Shown here: positions 1 through 12,025 of the stretch, one piece after another | Position numbering within the stretch: the first letter of the stretch is position 1 | Layout: the number at the start of each line of letters is the position of its first letter | From: Chelonoidis abingdonii | Taxonomy: Eukaryota > Chordata > Testudines > Testudinidae | Reading direction: 5' to 3' | Assembly (NCBI RefSeq): GCF_003597395.2 | Contig: NC_133782.1 | Location: forward strand, 6,719,609 to 6,783,608 | DNA: 64,000 nucleotides | Made by a program: the position numbers and the translations under genes | Notes under the pieces: generated by a model | The model's input: only the letters and a program-made list of their open reading frames with translations | What the model was told of the DNA's origin: nothing | Databases searched by the model: none

Positions 1-129
1 GTACGCTGGCAGGGTGGGATCTTCAAAAGCACTAAGTGACAAGACTACAAGTTTCACCCTTAATTTATAGAACTGAAGAAACTGCTTGGGGCCATTTCAT
101 GCCAGTCTACCGCATGGTAAAGAGGGCTC

Positions 130-205
130 TACTGCATAAGTGCTTCCATTGAAATCAGTGGGACTTCTCGCTGAGAAAAGCGCTATCCAACGTGAATGAA
201 GGCGA
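130..205. repeat. Fragment of palindromic short repeat (CATTGAAATCAGTGGG type)
   Basis: The stretch carries CCATTGAAATCAGTGGGACT, a diverged form of the CCATTGACTTCAATGGG core that recurs in many short palindromic repeats of this window. Only one arm is clear here. Confidence 0.4.
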
Positions 206-358
206 CAGAACCTTAATAGATCTGCTATGTCAGACGTGTTCATTACAAGTAATAAAATAAACATTTGAATTGCCTTTTAGACCCATTGTTTGCCTTGTTA
301 AACAGAGCTGAAATGGAAGATCTTATATGGGGAGATTTGGTTAGGCAAAGTTCTAGTC

Positions 359-489
359 CAATGGTTTTCAAACTTTTTTCATTTGTGGATCTCTGAAAAA
401 TTTCAAATGGAGGTGCAGACCCTTTTGGAAATCTTAGACATAGTCTATGGACCCCCAGGGGTCCACAGACCATAGGTTGAAAACCATTG
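359..489. mobile_element. hAT-type MITE, 131 bp, with 8-bp target duplication
   Basis: The element begins CAATGGTTTTCAAAC and ends GGTTGAAAACCATTG, so its ends are inverted repeats of about 15 bp. It is flanked by TTCTAGTC (351-358) and CTCTAGTC (490-497), an 8-bp target duplication with one mismatch. Termini of this kind and 8-bp duplications are typical of hAT (Charlie-like) transposons. The interior is too short to code for a transposase, so it is non-autonomous. Confidence 0.85.
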
Positions 490-937
490 CTCTAGTCTCT
501 TGAGAAATGCTAAGGAGCTATTTCTTCTATGCTGGAAGCTCACAGAAGGATGTCTGGATATTTAGAAGGCAGGAGATGATGGAGAAAAACTTGGAATTTG
601 GAGAGTCCATTACCAGAAGTACTAACAGTGAGGTCTCCTCTCCTGTTCACTGCAAAGTAAAAAGAGTCACATTATTACGATATTAGCAAAATCTTGTGAG
701 AGGAAATGTTCTGATTAGCTTGCACAGGAATTAAGATGATGGCTTGTGGTATTATCAAGATTTATAAACTGTTTTTCGGATTAGGTTTGGTGATAAAACC
801 AGTTGAGGTTGGTGTAGTTTTTCAGCCTACGCTGTGTGGCCTGTTTGAATTCACAGATGATAGGTTGCCTACAGCTTGCTTTACTTCATTGAACTGAAGC
901 ATTGGAAAGAGAGGTCCTTCTCAAGAAATATTCTATA

Positions 938-1027
938 AAAGCAGAAAAGAATCCAGTGGCACCTCACAGACTAACAGATGTTTTGGAGCATGAGCTTTCA
1001 TGGGTGAATACCCACTTCATCGGATGA
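938..1027 (-). mobile_element. Penelope-like repeat fragment with hammerhead-ribozyme remnant
   Basis: On the minus strand this reads a CCGATGA box (complement of 1017-1023), a 6-bp stem closing an AUUC loop (complement of 1000-1016), GAAA (complement of 996-999) and then GCTCATGC. That is the order of a type I hammerhead: CUGAUGA box, stem II, GAAA, short stem III. The box differs from CUGAUGA at one base. The downstream part contains the motif family GTTAGTCTGTGAGGTGCCAC seen again at 20112-20300 and 54574-54667. Penelope-like elements are known to carry such minimal hammerheads; assignment of this reptile repeat to them is from recognition of the motif. Confidence 0.65.
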
Positions 1028-3158
1028 AATATTCTGGGATTCTCTCCCTCCCCTGTCAGTGATTCTAGGAGAAAAGCACTGGCTCATTGGTATCTGGTGT
1101 CAGAGCGGGACGTATAGAGGGGTCCCTAAAGGGGATTTCTTAGCTCATTCCTTTGAGATAGAACAGTAGTGTAGAATCAAGACATTCTTAACTGCCCAGA
1201 TTCTCTGTAGGATCTTCTGCAGAAGAGAAGTTCTCTGCCTCCTCTAAGATGATGTTTGTGTTCTATTAGTGATGGCAGTGACAGAACTACTGAACATATG
1301 ATCAAGATGGTCTTTTTCCTCAAGAAATGCAAAAACCACATAGAACGGTGGAGCCATGATCTTTGTCTCAAGAAGTGAAATCTTCTTACAGATATTGCTT
1401 TGTCGGCATTCACAGGTTTTCCTAAATAGTTCCTTGTGTTCCTGTTATCTGAATGTGAACCTTGCCATTTCATTCTTATTTAACCATTACACCAGTTGTT
1501 GCATTAACCTATTAATAGGAAGAACGTTGATATTTACAACCTCTTTTATTAAAAAAAACAACTTTGATTGTGTTTAACTTGAAATTGGCACAAACTCACT
1601 GAATTAACAAAACATATCAAATATTGTTTTCTTTTATCCATGTAAAAGACTAAGGGAATGCTGCTTTATTACTGGCTAGCATTCTGTGCATCACTTAAAG
1701 CTGTTATTTTATATTTATTTATCTGTTGCCTTTGGAGGTTGCAAATCTGGAACCTAGATTTCTTTTGTTATTTAGCTTTTATGTTTTACAGTCCTAATAT
1801 TTTGAAAAAACCTTAATCTTCTTTTCAGAGTTTGTAATACAATTAACATATCCAGTATTTTTCATCAAAAGCTTATTTCCATTGCTAATAAAATCAAGAG
1901 GCATTGAACTCAGACCTGGCTTCCCGCTTAGTACTGACTTAAAATTATCCTGAATGATGAGATGGCAAATTCTTCTTTCACATTTGGGGACTGATGATAG
2001 TGACTGACTTCCTGCAGGTCAATTTTCACATTTGTGAACTGGGCTGAACACACTGAATTTTTTTTTTGTGGTTCCCCAATGCCGGAGGTTGTATTTTGTG
2101 CAATATCTGACAAAATATCATCCATGGGCTAAAGAGAAATGCTTTTCTGATCTGAAACTGACTACGAAATTTGACAGAAAAAAATAGTGTAAAAAAAAGG
2201 CAAAACACTGTGGCCAAAAATCTTGGTTCCCTTTGGCATGCCGGTCCTTCGCCAACATTACTGAGGAGCTCCATTGTTGTTTGGGTATAAAGTCTCATAG
2301 AATCTTGCCTTCAGCAAAGCTTCAAATCGATATCAATAAGGCATGATGCAGAGAAATGTGGCCTAGAAGTCAAATAGTATCGTTCCTTCTCCACACTGGA
2401 TTACAAGACAACTGTATGATACTTATGCTGCATTCCCTTCTGTGGTAATTGACGGCTCCCTTGTTTCTCTGGCACTGGAGACCTTTATCTATTCACTGTT
2501 CGTTGGTTCTTTCCAGTGGCGAACATCTAGTGTGATTAATATTAAATACATATGCTGTAAACTTAGGTCATACTCAGCAAAGCGGACACAGGGAAGGCCA
2601 AAGAGCACCCTTCTGCACTAGTTAAGCTGGTTATGTCCTAGGGGATGTTAATCTATGTAGGGTGCAGGTGGTGGTGCTGCTTCTCCAGTGAGGTTCAGCT
2701 GGCTTCCTGTAGAGTCCCTGTACAATACTTCCTGGCCTCAAAGCCTTCCTGGCCACATGTTTTGTCAGCTGGCATTGCTCACTTTTGGGGCTGTGCTCAC
2801 CCCTTATGCTTATTCATGCCTCCTAAATGAAGCTGAAGATACTTTTCAGTTCTGGCCCCTTCCCCTCAAGCCCATTCCCTCCCCAGCCCTAGCATTTAAA
2901 GTGGTGCAGTGAATCTGGCCCATCTTCTCTTTAATGCTTACAGCTTGTCTATGCACAAGTTTTGGATGTTATCAGTAGAAAAAACCAACACATTTAAGTG
3001 AGTACAACCTCCTAGTGTGGATGCTATTACACAGATATAGTTGTGGAAACATCATCATCTTGGTATCTGCACTAAGGGCTGCACAAATTTAACTAAACCA
3101 GTTTTTTCCATTCATTTAGTTCAATCTGTCAGACCGTGAATGCCGCCCAGCCCTCAGA
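1028..3158. other. Unique AT-rich sequence, no feature recognised
   Basis: No repeat or exon was recognised between the Penelope-like fragment and the MIR at 3.16 kb. Short open frames on both strands lack splice context and coding character. Confidence 0.5.
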
Positions 3159-3262
3159 ATGCTCCATCTACTTTGTAAAGATGGGGAAACAGTGAGGTTA
3201 TGTGGCTTGCCTGAGGCCACAAAGCAAATCAGGGCCAGAGCCAGCATTAAAACACAGTCCAC
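3159..3262 (-). mobile_element. MIR/CORE-SINE fragment
   Basis: The plus strand reads AAAGATGGGGAAACAGTGAG, then GTGGCTTGCCTGAGGCCACA, then GCAAATCAGGGCCAGAGCC. This is the reverse complement of the familiar MIR core (GGCAAGTCAC, then CCTCAGTTTCCC). It is an ancient, diverged copy. Confidence 0.75.
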
Positions 3263-3737
3263 TGTTCAGTTTCCCAACTCACACTGCCTCTTTAAGCCTT
3301 GCACCTCAATTATCCATATTGGGCTACTCTCTGAATTCTTCTTATTTAAAGGGGCAGGGTGCAATAATTCTATCCAGTATTCTATTCTTTGGGGGGAGGT
3401 GAGTGATGGGTGGATGGGTGGAGATTTGGAGCTGTTCTTCATAACCAAGCACAAATACTTGAGAAGCCAAAATACAGATTAAATATATTGGTTAGGCACT
3501 GGAAGAAGTTATGGTCCCGATTAAGAGAAAATGTGTTAGTGAGCACATCTCCAGTTCCCCGGTGCTCACATTAAAAGGCCAGTTTCTTTGCCTGTCAGAC
3601 ATGGTAAAGAAGTAACTTCATCTCTGTAAATCATCCAGTTTAAGCATTTGAACACTAAGTGGAAGTTTCTAGTGATCAAAGTAATTTTCTTAAATAATGT
3701 ATTCATACATAAACCTGAAAGAAATGCCATAATTGCA

Positions 3738-3885
3738 ATGAGGTGTCACTGGGGAGTGTGGTTATCATGGTGTAATCACATCCATGGAGAATAGATGGCA
3801 CGAGGCATAGCCTGGTGCTTAATCACACCCTGGGGGTGTGATTATCTGCAGGCCATCACACCCTCATTGTGCCAGGTTGCCTAAA
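3738..3885. repeat. Inverted repeat with an 11-bp near-perfect hairpin
   Basis: AATCACACCC (3821-3830) and GGGTGTGATT (3834-3843) are perfectly complementary with a 3-nt loop, extended one pair by T3820/A3844. Related ATCACA, TGTGAT and CTCATTG motifs on both sides (GCAATGAGGTGTCA near 3737, ATCACACCCTCATTGTGCC near 3855) give a larger outer inverted repeat. The family is unknown to me. Confidence 0.6.
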
Positions 3886-3899
3886 TAATTGCAGCAGAA

Positions 3900-5015
3900 A
3901 TTGAAATATACAAAATTTGAGAGAAGGAACAAAAACATGAAAACCTTGGATTTTTGAATCGTGGCAATATAAGTATTTCAGAATGTTTAAATCTAGAGAA
4001 CAGGGCGGTGAACCATGGTGAGTTAAACAGTTTTATTGCACAGTATGAAAGAATGGGATACTGTATCTGTCTTCTGCCATCTGGTATGCTTTGCTCTGTC
4101 TCTCTCTTCCCCTTCCCCTCCCCTTTTTAACTCAGACATGTGCATAAGATCTGTCAGAGCATAGGAATATTTAGGCTGCTGGTGAAGTGGCCCATTTCCC
4201 GAGGTACTGAGCTCATGCCATGGATGGCGGAGTGCTGCCTCCTATGGAAAAACACACAGGGAGGGGCTGGGAGTAGGAGCAGGAAAAGCTCCGCAAGACT
4301 TCCCCAACTGCATGTTTCCTGCGGCTCATTCCATGCAGGGCAATGGAGGATGGGTGGATGTAATGGAGTTTGTGCCTCTGTCGTAGGGACAAAGTGTTGA
4401 TATCCATTAAAGGCCCAACCCTCTTTAGGGACCCAGTGTTCCACTGCCTTGGGGCTCTCTGTGGCTCCTCCACCATCCCGTCTCAGCACAGGTATACTGG
4501 CCACTGCTTTTGGTGCCATAAAGGGGCAAAGATGCTGAATGCCATGGAGAAGTTCCATGAGAAAATTAAAACAGCTTGAGGTCTCACTCTCTGTTGAGCA
4601 GATCCCCTGCTGGTTTCTGGGGTGGGAAGGAATGATGTGATTAGTGTGTATTCATCCCTCCTTCTCCTGGGGCTCCTTCACTTCCTGGGCATACATTCCA
4701 GAAGCTGGGAAGCAACCTACAATGGGACCCATAGATGCTGTTGTAGAGATGGCTGATACCATCTCCTATTTGGCAGCGGGAGACTGGTTGTAAGAGAGTC
4801 TCCTCCTTTTTGTGGATGCAGGTGGGACAATACCACCTGTTTGATTTGGCTATCATAAAACAGGACACACGTGAGTCAAATTCATTAAGCAAGTTTACTA
4901 GTAAGAGACTAGATCTAGAAATCCTAATTCAGTCTCTCTCACCCTTAGATGACTCTTTCCATCCAGAGTGCTTCACAGATATTCAGCAACCCTCTGGGGG
5001 AGTATAATATAGTTG
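3900..5015. other. No feature recognised; G/C-rich open frames judged non-coding
   Basis: Overlapping open frames occur on both strands at about 4140-4580, the longest being 134 codons on the minus strand. They have no splice-site pair, no recognisable domain and no protein-like composition. Confidence 0.45.
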
Positions 5016-5017
5016 AT

Positions 5018-5215
5018 TATCCTGATTTTCCAAAGAGCTCTGCTTCCATAAAAGCCAGAATTTTTCAGAAGTGCTCAGGACCCTTAGTTCCCACTGTGAC
5101 ACACGTGGCCAGATTTTCAAAAAAGCCCAAAATGCTGTGCTGTTTGGAAAATCTCACCACTTATTTTAATGCCTAAATGGAAGCAGAATATCTGAAAACC
5201 TGGTCCCTACTTGGG
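5018..5215. repeat. Two tandem palindromic repeats of the GATTTTCxAAAG type
   Basis: CTGATTTTCCAAAGAGCTC pairs with AGAATTTTTCAGAAGTGCTC about 40 bp on. GGCCAGATTTTCAAAAAAGC (about 5107) pairs with ATATCTGAAAACCTGGTCC (about 5190). Each forms a diverged fold-back, as in the short palindromic repeats elsewhere in the window. Confidence 0.5.
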
Positions 5216-5550
5216 GTGCCTAGTGATTTAAGAAATCTGCCCCTTTAGTATGGAGCATTGTGTGATGTGCGTGGGACTTGCAGTCCAGGAGAGACACATT
5301 TTCGGAGAGTTCTGAATACACGTCTGAAATTGGGCACTCTGCTCCCAGATCAGTACTTGATGTGAGGGTGGAAATGCAAAGGCTGCTTTGGAAATGTTGG
5401 CCCAAATAGGAAATACTGAAACTAATGGCAAATGGTACCCACATATTTTTTAGGAGGCAGAAGCGGCAGAATGTTCCATGTGCAAAAATTTAAATTTTGT
5501 TATAAACTTTCCTTCTATTCCCCAGATGTTGCCCATTTATAGAACATACA

Positions 5551-5625
5551 CATGGGCCTAATCCTGTAGATCTCAATGGAAGTTTTGCCATTCATTTAAC
5601 GGGGATCAGGTCAATATCTAGAACT
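5551..5625. repeat. Palindromic short repeat (GGGCCTAATCCTG type)
   Basis: GGGCCTAATCCTGTAGATCT is followed by CAATGGAAGTTTTGCCATT and GGGGATCAGGTCA. The ends are complementary (GCCTAATCCTG against GGATCAGGTC) and a CCATTGA-like core is present. Confidence 0.55.
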
Positions 5626-5700
5626 TCTGAGGCCTTTTAGTTCCAGTGATTACTAAGAGCCAGCATTTGGTTCTATTCTTCCAGAGCAGGACTGCAATGC

Positions 5701-7230
5701 TTAAGAACAAAAGAACGGCCATATTAGGTCAGACCAAAGATCCATCTAGCCCAATATCCTGTCTTCCGACAGTGGTCAATGCCAGGTGCCCCAAAGGGAA
5801 TGAACAGAACAGCTAATCATCAAATGATCCATTCCTTGTCATCATTCCCAGCTTCTGGCAAATAGAAGCTAGGGACACCATCCTGGCTAAAAGCCATTGA
5901 TGGACCTATCCTCCATGAATTAATCTAGTTCTTTTTTGAACCCTGTTATAGTCTTGTCCTTCACAACATCCTTTGGCAGGGAGTTCTACAGATTGACTGT
6001 GCTTTGTGTGAAAAAATACTTCCTTTTGTTTGTTTTAAACCTGCTGCCTATTAATTTCATTTGGTAACCCCTAGGTCTTGTGTTATGAGAAGGAGTAAAT
6101 AACACTTCCTTATTTATTTTCTCCATAGCAGTCATGATTTTATAGACCTCAATCATATCCCCCTAAGTTGTCTCTTTTCCAAGCTGAAAAGTCCCAATCT
6201 TATTAATCTCTCCTCATATGGCAGCTGTTCCATACCCCTAATCATTTTTGTTGCCCTTTTCTTTTATTTTTTTTGAGATGGAACGGCCACATCTGCACAC
6301 AGTATTCAAGATGTGGGCGTACCATGGATTTATATAAAGGCAATATGAGATTTTCTGTCTTATTATCTGTCCCTTTCTTAATGAGTCCCAACATTCTGTT
6401 TGCTTTTTTGACTGCTGCTGCACTTTGAGTGGATGTTTGCAGATTATCCACAGTGACTCTAAGATCTCTTTCTTAAGTAGTAACAGCTAATTTAGACCCC
6501 ATCACTTTACTTGTATTGTTGGGATTGTGTTTTTCAATGTGCATTACTTTGCATTTATCAACATTGAATTTTATCTGCAATTTTGTTGCCTAGTCACCCA
6601 GTTTTGAGAGATCCTATTGTAGCTCTTTGCAGTCTGCTTGGGACTTAACTATCTTGAGTAGTTTTGTATCACCTGCAAATTTTGCCACCTTACTGTTTTT
6701 CCCTTTTTCCAGATCATTTATTAATATGTTGAATAGGACTGGTCCCAGTACAGACCCCCAAGAGACACCACTATTTACCTCTCTCCATTCTGAGAACTGA
6801 CCATTTATTTTTACCTGTTGTTCCCTGTCTCTTAACCAGTTACCAGTCCATTAGAGGACCTTCCCTCTTATCCCATGGCTGCTTACTTTGCTTAAGAGTC
6901 TTTGGTGAGGGACCTTGTCAAAGGCTTTCTGGAAATCTAAATACATGATATCCACTGGATCCCCCTTGTCCGCATGCTTGTTGACCCCCCCTTGAAGAAT
7001 TCCAATAGATTGGTGAGGTATGATTTTCCCTTTACAAAAACCATGTTGACTCTTCCCCAACAAATTATGTTCATCGGTGTCTCAACCAGTTTGCCTGGTA
7101 CTGAAGTCAGGCTTACCAGCCTGTAATTTCCAGGGTCACCTCTAGAGCCCTTTTTAAAAATTGGCGTCACATTAGCTATCCTCCAGTCATTTAGTACAGA
7201 AGCTGATTTAAATGATAAGTTACAGACCAG
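5701..7230 (-). mobile_element. CR1 LINE, 5'-truncated, minus strand (RT domain and 3' end)
   Basis: The element runs from the turtle CR1 3' terminus (plus-strand AAGAACGGCCATATTAGG at 5702) back into the reverse transcriptase. Minus-strand translation shows, in order, YRLVSLTSVPGKLVE, DFQKAFDKVPHQRLL, SGV.GSVLGPVLFN, KFAGDTK and PHLEYCVQMW, in several frames. These match the CR1 RT order NYRPVSLTSVPGK, DFxKAFDxVPH, GVPQGSVLGP, KFADDTK and LEYCVQFW. The FADD catalytic motif is FAGD here, and stops and frameshifts divide the reading frame, so it is dead. The endonuclease end is missing, as expected for target-primed insertion that stopped early. Confidence 0.95.
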
Positions 7231-8045
7231 ACAGACATATATACATTCCTCTGTGTGGAGAAATGATGCATTTTCTATATTATTTCTACAGTCATATAAA
7301 TTGCAAAAAGTATTTCATGTTTATAGATATCAAAAGGGGGATTAAATTGTTTAAATCTATCACAGATTATCGGGCTGCATATTAGGAGTTGTTTTGGGGA
7401 GAATTCATTGGGATTTTTTGTTTTGTTTGGGTTTTTTTGCATTGAAAAGTGGCTAATGGTTACACAGATGCAAAGAGATTTAAATTTCACTAGTTTATTT
7501 TGTAGTTCTTAACAATGACTTAAATCAGGCTGTTGATTTTTCCCCCAAGTTGTACTACAGTGTGGCAGTATTTACAGACCAATTTCTCGTTTTGTCCTTA
7601 AGGGTTCTCATAATAAGACCATCATTTTCTGTAGCACAATCACTGACTGATTTACTTTTGTGTCCAGTCTTTGCTTTACTCTCATTTGATGGCTCTGACT
7701 GATAGACTATGACTCTTTCCGTGTTAATTAAGTGTACTCAGACTATTTGTGAATGGTCATTTTGTGTTTTCTAAACCTTGTTGGAAAAGTCTTTTTTTAA
7801 TTTTATTTTATTATTATTATTATTTATTATTTTGCCTGGTTGTGGTTAAGACCAGTTAACATTTATTTTAAGATGTCCTCGCCATATATTTAATTGAACA
7901 TTAAAATAGTCCAGTTTCATGGAATCCTGAAATGTGTATTTCTAGATTGGCAAAGAAAGAAGATGTTTTCTGCAGAGCTTGGTTTTATATCGTGCCTTTC
8001 ATACACATGGATTCTCAAAGCGATTTACAAGGTAATATGTTAGAA
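7231..8045. other. AT-rich unique sequence with (TTA)n microsatellite
   Basis: The stretch holds an ATTATT run near 7805-7830 and nothing recognised as a gene. At 7985-8035 the text ATATCGTGCCTTTCAT followed by CTCAAAGCGATTTACAA resembles an old dispersed 3'-tail repeat. Confidence 0.5.
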
Positions 8046-8048
8046 ATT

Positions 8049-8140
8049 GAGGGCTAGATCCTCGACTGTATAAACCAGCATAGTGCTGTTGACTTCAAGG
8101 AAGCTATGCTGATCTACACTAGTTGAAGGATTGGCCCTCT
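8049..8140. repeat. Palindromic short repeat (GGGCTAGATCCTC type)
   Basis: GGGCTAGATCCTCGACTGTA, followed by AACCAGCATAG, is complementary to CTATGCTGATCTACACTAG and GAAGGATTGGCCCT, giving a near full-length fold-back of about 90 bp. Confidence 0.65.
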
Positions 8141-8337
8141 GATATCTATGCTGCAATAAAAGACCCATGGCATAGCTGCAGCTGGCCCAGGTCAGCAGAC
8201 GTGGGCTGTGGGGCTATAACATTGCAGTGCAGACATTCAGCCAAGAGCCTGGGCTTTGAGACCCTGCTAGTGGGGAGTGTCTCACAGTGTGATCCCCGGC
8301 ACCTCTCTCATTAAAATTAAGCACTGCTTCTCCATCA

Positions 8338-8445
8338 CTGGCAATGGTTGCTTAGTCACTCGCTGCCTCAGTTTCTCATCTGGAAGGTGAGAATAGCCCT
8401 TCCCTACTTCAGAGGGCTGTTGTGAGGATAAATACAGTGGAGACT
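8338..8445 (+). mobile_element. MIR/CORE-SINE 3' part
   Basis: GCTGCCTCAGTTTCTCATCT, then TCCCTACTTCAGAGGGCTGT and TGTGAGGATAAATACA follow the order of the MIR core and 3' region. Confidence 0.75.
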
Positions 8446-8687
8446 ATGAGATTCTCTCATACCCTAGTAATGGGGGCAGTAGGTTGAGGGTCTTTGCATT
8501 AACCTATGTCTTCAGTGAGTATTGGATCAGATCCTGTGTGGATGAAGAGAACATATCTTTATTCTTCCATTGGGCTAATGTTCTACATAAGCATATTTTG
8601 TATCTGGGCCTTGTTATAGACGATGTTTTATCTTTTATGAGAAACAATTATTTTTAAATCTAAAGAAAAACATTGGAAGGATTAGAT

Positions 8688-9117
8688 CAGGGGTGGCCAA
8701 CCCATGGCTCCAGATCCACATGCAGCTCTTCAGAAGTTAATATGCATCTCCTTGTATAGGAACCGACTCTGGGACTGGAGCTACAGGCTCCAACTTTCCA
8801 AAGTGCTAGGGGGTGCTCACTGCTCAACCCCTGGCTCTCCCACAGGCCCCCACTCCACTCCTTCCCACCCCTCCTCTGAGCCTGCCGTGCCCTCACTCCT
8901 CCCCCGCACCAGAGCCTCCTGCAGGCCACAAAACAGCTGATCGGGAGGTGCGGGGAGAAAGGAGGAGGTGCTGATCAGCGGGGCTGCCAGTGGGCAGGAG
9001 GCACTGGAAGCGGGGGTGGGGGAGCTGATGGGAGCCTGCTGACATATTACTGTGGCTCTTTGGCAAAGGCCATTGGTAAATTCTGGCTCCTTCTCAGGCT
9101 CAGGTTGGCCACCCCTG
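8688..9117. mobile_element. hAT-type MITE, 430 bp, with 8-bp target duplication
   Basis: Terminal inverted repeats CAGGGGTGGCCAAC and GTTGGCCACCCCTG are perfect over 14 bp. Flanks are GATTAGAT (8680-8687) and GATTAGAA (9118-9125), an 8-bp duplication with one mismatch. The inside is GC-rich (8800-9050) against an AT-rich background. The open frames inside are not transposase-like, so it is non-autonomous. Confidence 0.9.
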
Positions 9118-9125
9118 GATTAGAA

Positions 9126-12025
9126 TAAATCAAAACAGTTCTAAATTATCACAAATATGGGAACCTGACTGCTTATTGCCATGCCTACTGATTAGATTTC
9201 TTTGTAAACAGTTTTTTAAAAGTCTAAAAGCATACCCCCCCCGCCCCTCCCGGTGTAATTAGCATGCTTTGTGTTTTACAGAGTCAAAGCAATTATCCCA
9301 AATTTAAAAATTATTTTAAACTTAGTTATTTTTAAGAACATGTTGGGACAATGAAATGGATAAATTCTTCTTTACACACTTTTACACACCAGTTTTCCTT
9401 CATTGTCACATAGTCTGAATAATGAGACTGCTGGCTGGTCGTTGTTAGAAAAACAAGCATTTGGTTTGGAAATATAACACAGGAAGTACTATATGTGCCT
9501 GGTAAGCAGACAGTGGAAGTGGGGGAAAAGATTAAAATATTAGGATTCCCATTTCTGACAATGTCTCTTTAAGACAGCTTGGTACTCTCCTGCGACGTTA
9601 AAGTTGCTAAGGAAACTATCCATTTTTTAGAGCACAGCAAAGTAAATAGATACATGACCTATATAAATTCTCAACACATAAATTACTACAGCCCTGGGGC
9701 TACAGTGACTTATGCAACCTCTTGTTTCCAAATGACGTTCACTTCTCTGCATATCAAATGCATCAGAATTTGTTCCATACGGTTTTAGCTGATGGTTTCA
9801 AGCATCCCATAGCACAAAACACACTCTAGAAAATAACTTGAGACCCCATATTCCCCTGTGTTCCTTGGCACAAGGGGGAGTAAACATGCCCTAATCGTCT
9901 GTAATGGACCCATATGGAGAGGCAGAGTGGCTAGGTTATCTATGCCCCTGTAACTGCATAGCTACTGAAAGTCCCTCCATCCTAATTCCATGTATAGGGG
10001 CCATGGTGTGAATTAGAAAGTATATCCCATTGCAGGAGAGGAGTGAGGGAAAAGATGCTCTGCTTAGTTTGCTCTCACTGGGAAATCTGAGACTGATTCA
10101 GCTTGCACTGTGTGAATGGCCTTTCCTAGCTATATGCCTAGTGTGCAGCTCCAGAATTGAAGAGTTCTCTGGCACACAGGTTATGCTCTGTGAGGCTGGG
10201 ACTGCAAGACGCCAAGGCACCTTAGTAAAAATGGCAGGTTCACTGGCCTCCAGCCAGGCAGCAAGCCTGCAATTCTGTTGTGTCACATTGTGGGCTCCTG
10301 TCCAGCACCTCCATGCTTTTGTCCTGTCATCTTTAATGACTATACTCCTCCAGCATCCTATGATGTACAGTTGCTAGAGGGGATATGGCAGCTCAATTGA
10401 CATTTGTTCATTACCAGGACTGTACATCCTGTTATGGTAATTCTGCCTGCAAAAATGCATGCACATTTTTTTCCTCATGTGCAGTGCCGAACATTTGGGC
10501 GCTACCATTTTGTAATCGACATTATGCTGGCTGGACAGCAATACTATTTTCAGAACTCTGTGGGTGTTCGTATCTGAGGCCCTATGTGTGGTTGGCAATA
10601 TCCAGAATTGAATTATTTGGTGAGGGCGTGAGCCACTACAGAGAAAAGTAAATTGGCCTTGCCCGTTCTATGAGCTAATTCCTAGCAGTGCCTTCTGTTG
10701 GAGGGTCTACTTCTTGGAAAGAAATAGGAAAACAAGGCATCTCACCCTTGGGAATATGAAAATACTTGCTCTTGCCTATGGATTGAGAGGGGTGTCTGTG
10801 TTCACATACACCAACATTTTGGCAAGGGAGGCCATTTTTAATTAACCTCAGCGCTCTTGGTTGCTTAGTACCTGAGATGTGTATGTGGATCCGGTTGTTC
10901 AGATTTGAGCTCTGTGAAGCTGAGGGAATTTGGGTTAAGGCAGTTGCAGTGAAGGTTGTGCTGGAGAGAGAACTCTCTGTTCCTACCTCCTTTTCTCGCT
11001 CTTTCTGTCTCTCCCTCCCCCATGCAGCGAGAGGAACCAAACACATCTTTGATCTCTCTCACCAGCTGGGAAAGGAGACCCTCGCAATCAAACATCAGCA
11101 GGGCTTTTCCATTTCTGAACAAGGCAGATCTACCTGGCGCTCCATTCAGTGTGCTCAGCAACAGAGACCATAATCCACTAAAACTGGGCAGTCTGCGGGC
11201 TTTTCTTTTCTTGAGGACACCACCACTAGTGAATCCAATGGAACATTCAGGGAATCTGTCTCCAAAAACCATAAAAAGCTCATCATGTCTTGGGTTCTAG
11301 GTCTGGATAAATGCTAAGACTGATCACTTGCACTGTTTTATTTTAGTCCTGTGAATGAATTTGCTGCTTATGAAAGTGAAGGAGTAATACTCCTGCCCTG
11401 ACTGGGCACAGTGAGGAGAAGCACCGTCATTCCAGCCAGTGCATATACTCAACCCTGCTAATGCACACTGATGCTGACCTAAAATGGTCCTTGCTACTCC
11501 AGACCCAGACTCATGTGCAGCCCTGCAAATACTTTGATCTCTCACATTCTGCTATCCCAGTCCTGGATTCCCACTCCCAGCCCTGTTAGCTCAACTCAGT
11601 CTTTCACTGAAGCACTAGTCCTTGATCCTTCACACAGCTTTGCTAGAGCACATTAATCCTGGCTTTCAGCACCCTGTGCTTAACCAGAGAGTGCCAATTG
11701 TGCCTTACAGCATTATGGTTTGATGAAGTTAATAAACATGCACCAGAGACTAGAATGAGAGACCTGCAAACTCATTCAAACAGATAAGTTATGTTTTTAA
11801 TGTTGAGACTCAAATAGCAGCCAGATCCTAGTGTAGAGGACGTTGAGAGAACTGCTCATAGGAAGGAATGTCACTGAGACCAAAATCAAACTCTTTTGGG
11901 ACTCTTCCTTCATGTTATAAATTATTTTATTTTAAACAGGAGCCAGTTCAGCCCTTATGGGAAAGTCCTATAGAATCTCATAGGGATGAAACCAATCGGG
12001 CTCTGTAGAAATGTAACAAGAGTAT
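9126..12025. other. No gene recognised
   Basis: Mostly unique sequence. Open frames of 60-135 codons at 10.0-11.5 kb overlap on both strands and show no domain, codon bias or splice framing. CAATGGAACATTC and similar scraps may be decayed repeats. Confidence 0.45.

Noticed and set aside
4140..4580. Cluster of open frames on both strands
   Set aside because: Overlapping and without splice signals or recognisable protein features.
5701..7230. Possible host gene with reverse-transcriptase-like exons
   Set aside because: The order and 3' end are those of CR1; no intact frame remains.
10030..11300. Several overlapping 100-135-codon frames
   Set aside because: No coding signature; sequence looks like ordinary non-coding DNA.
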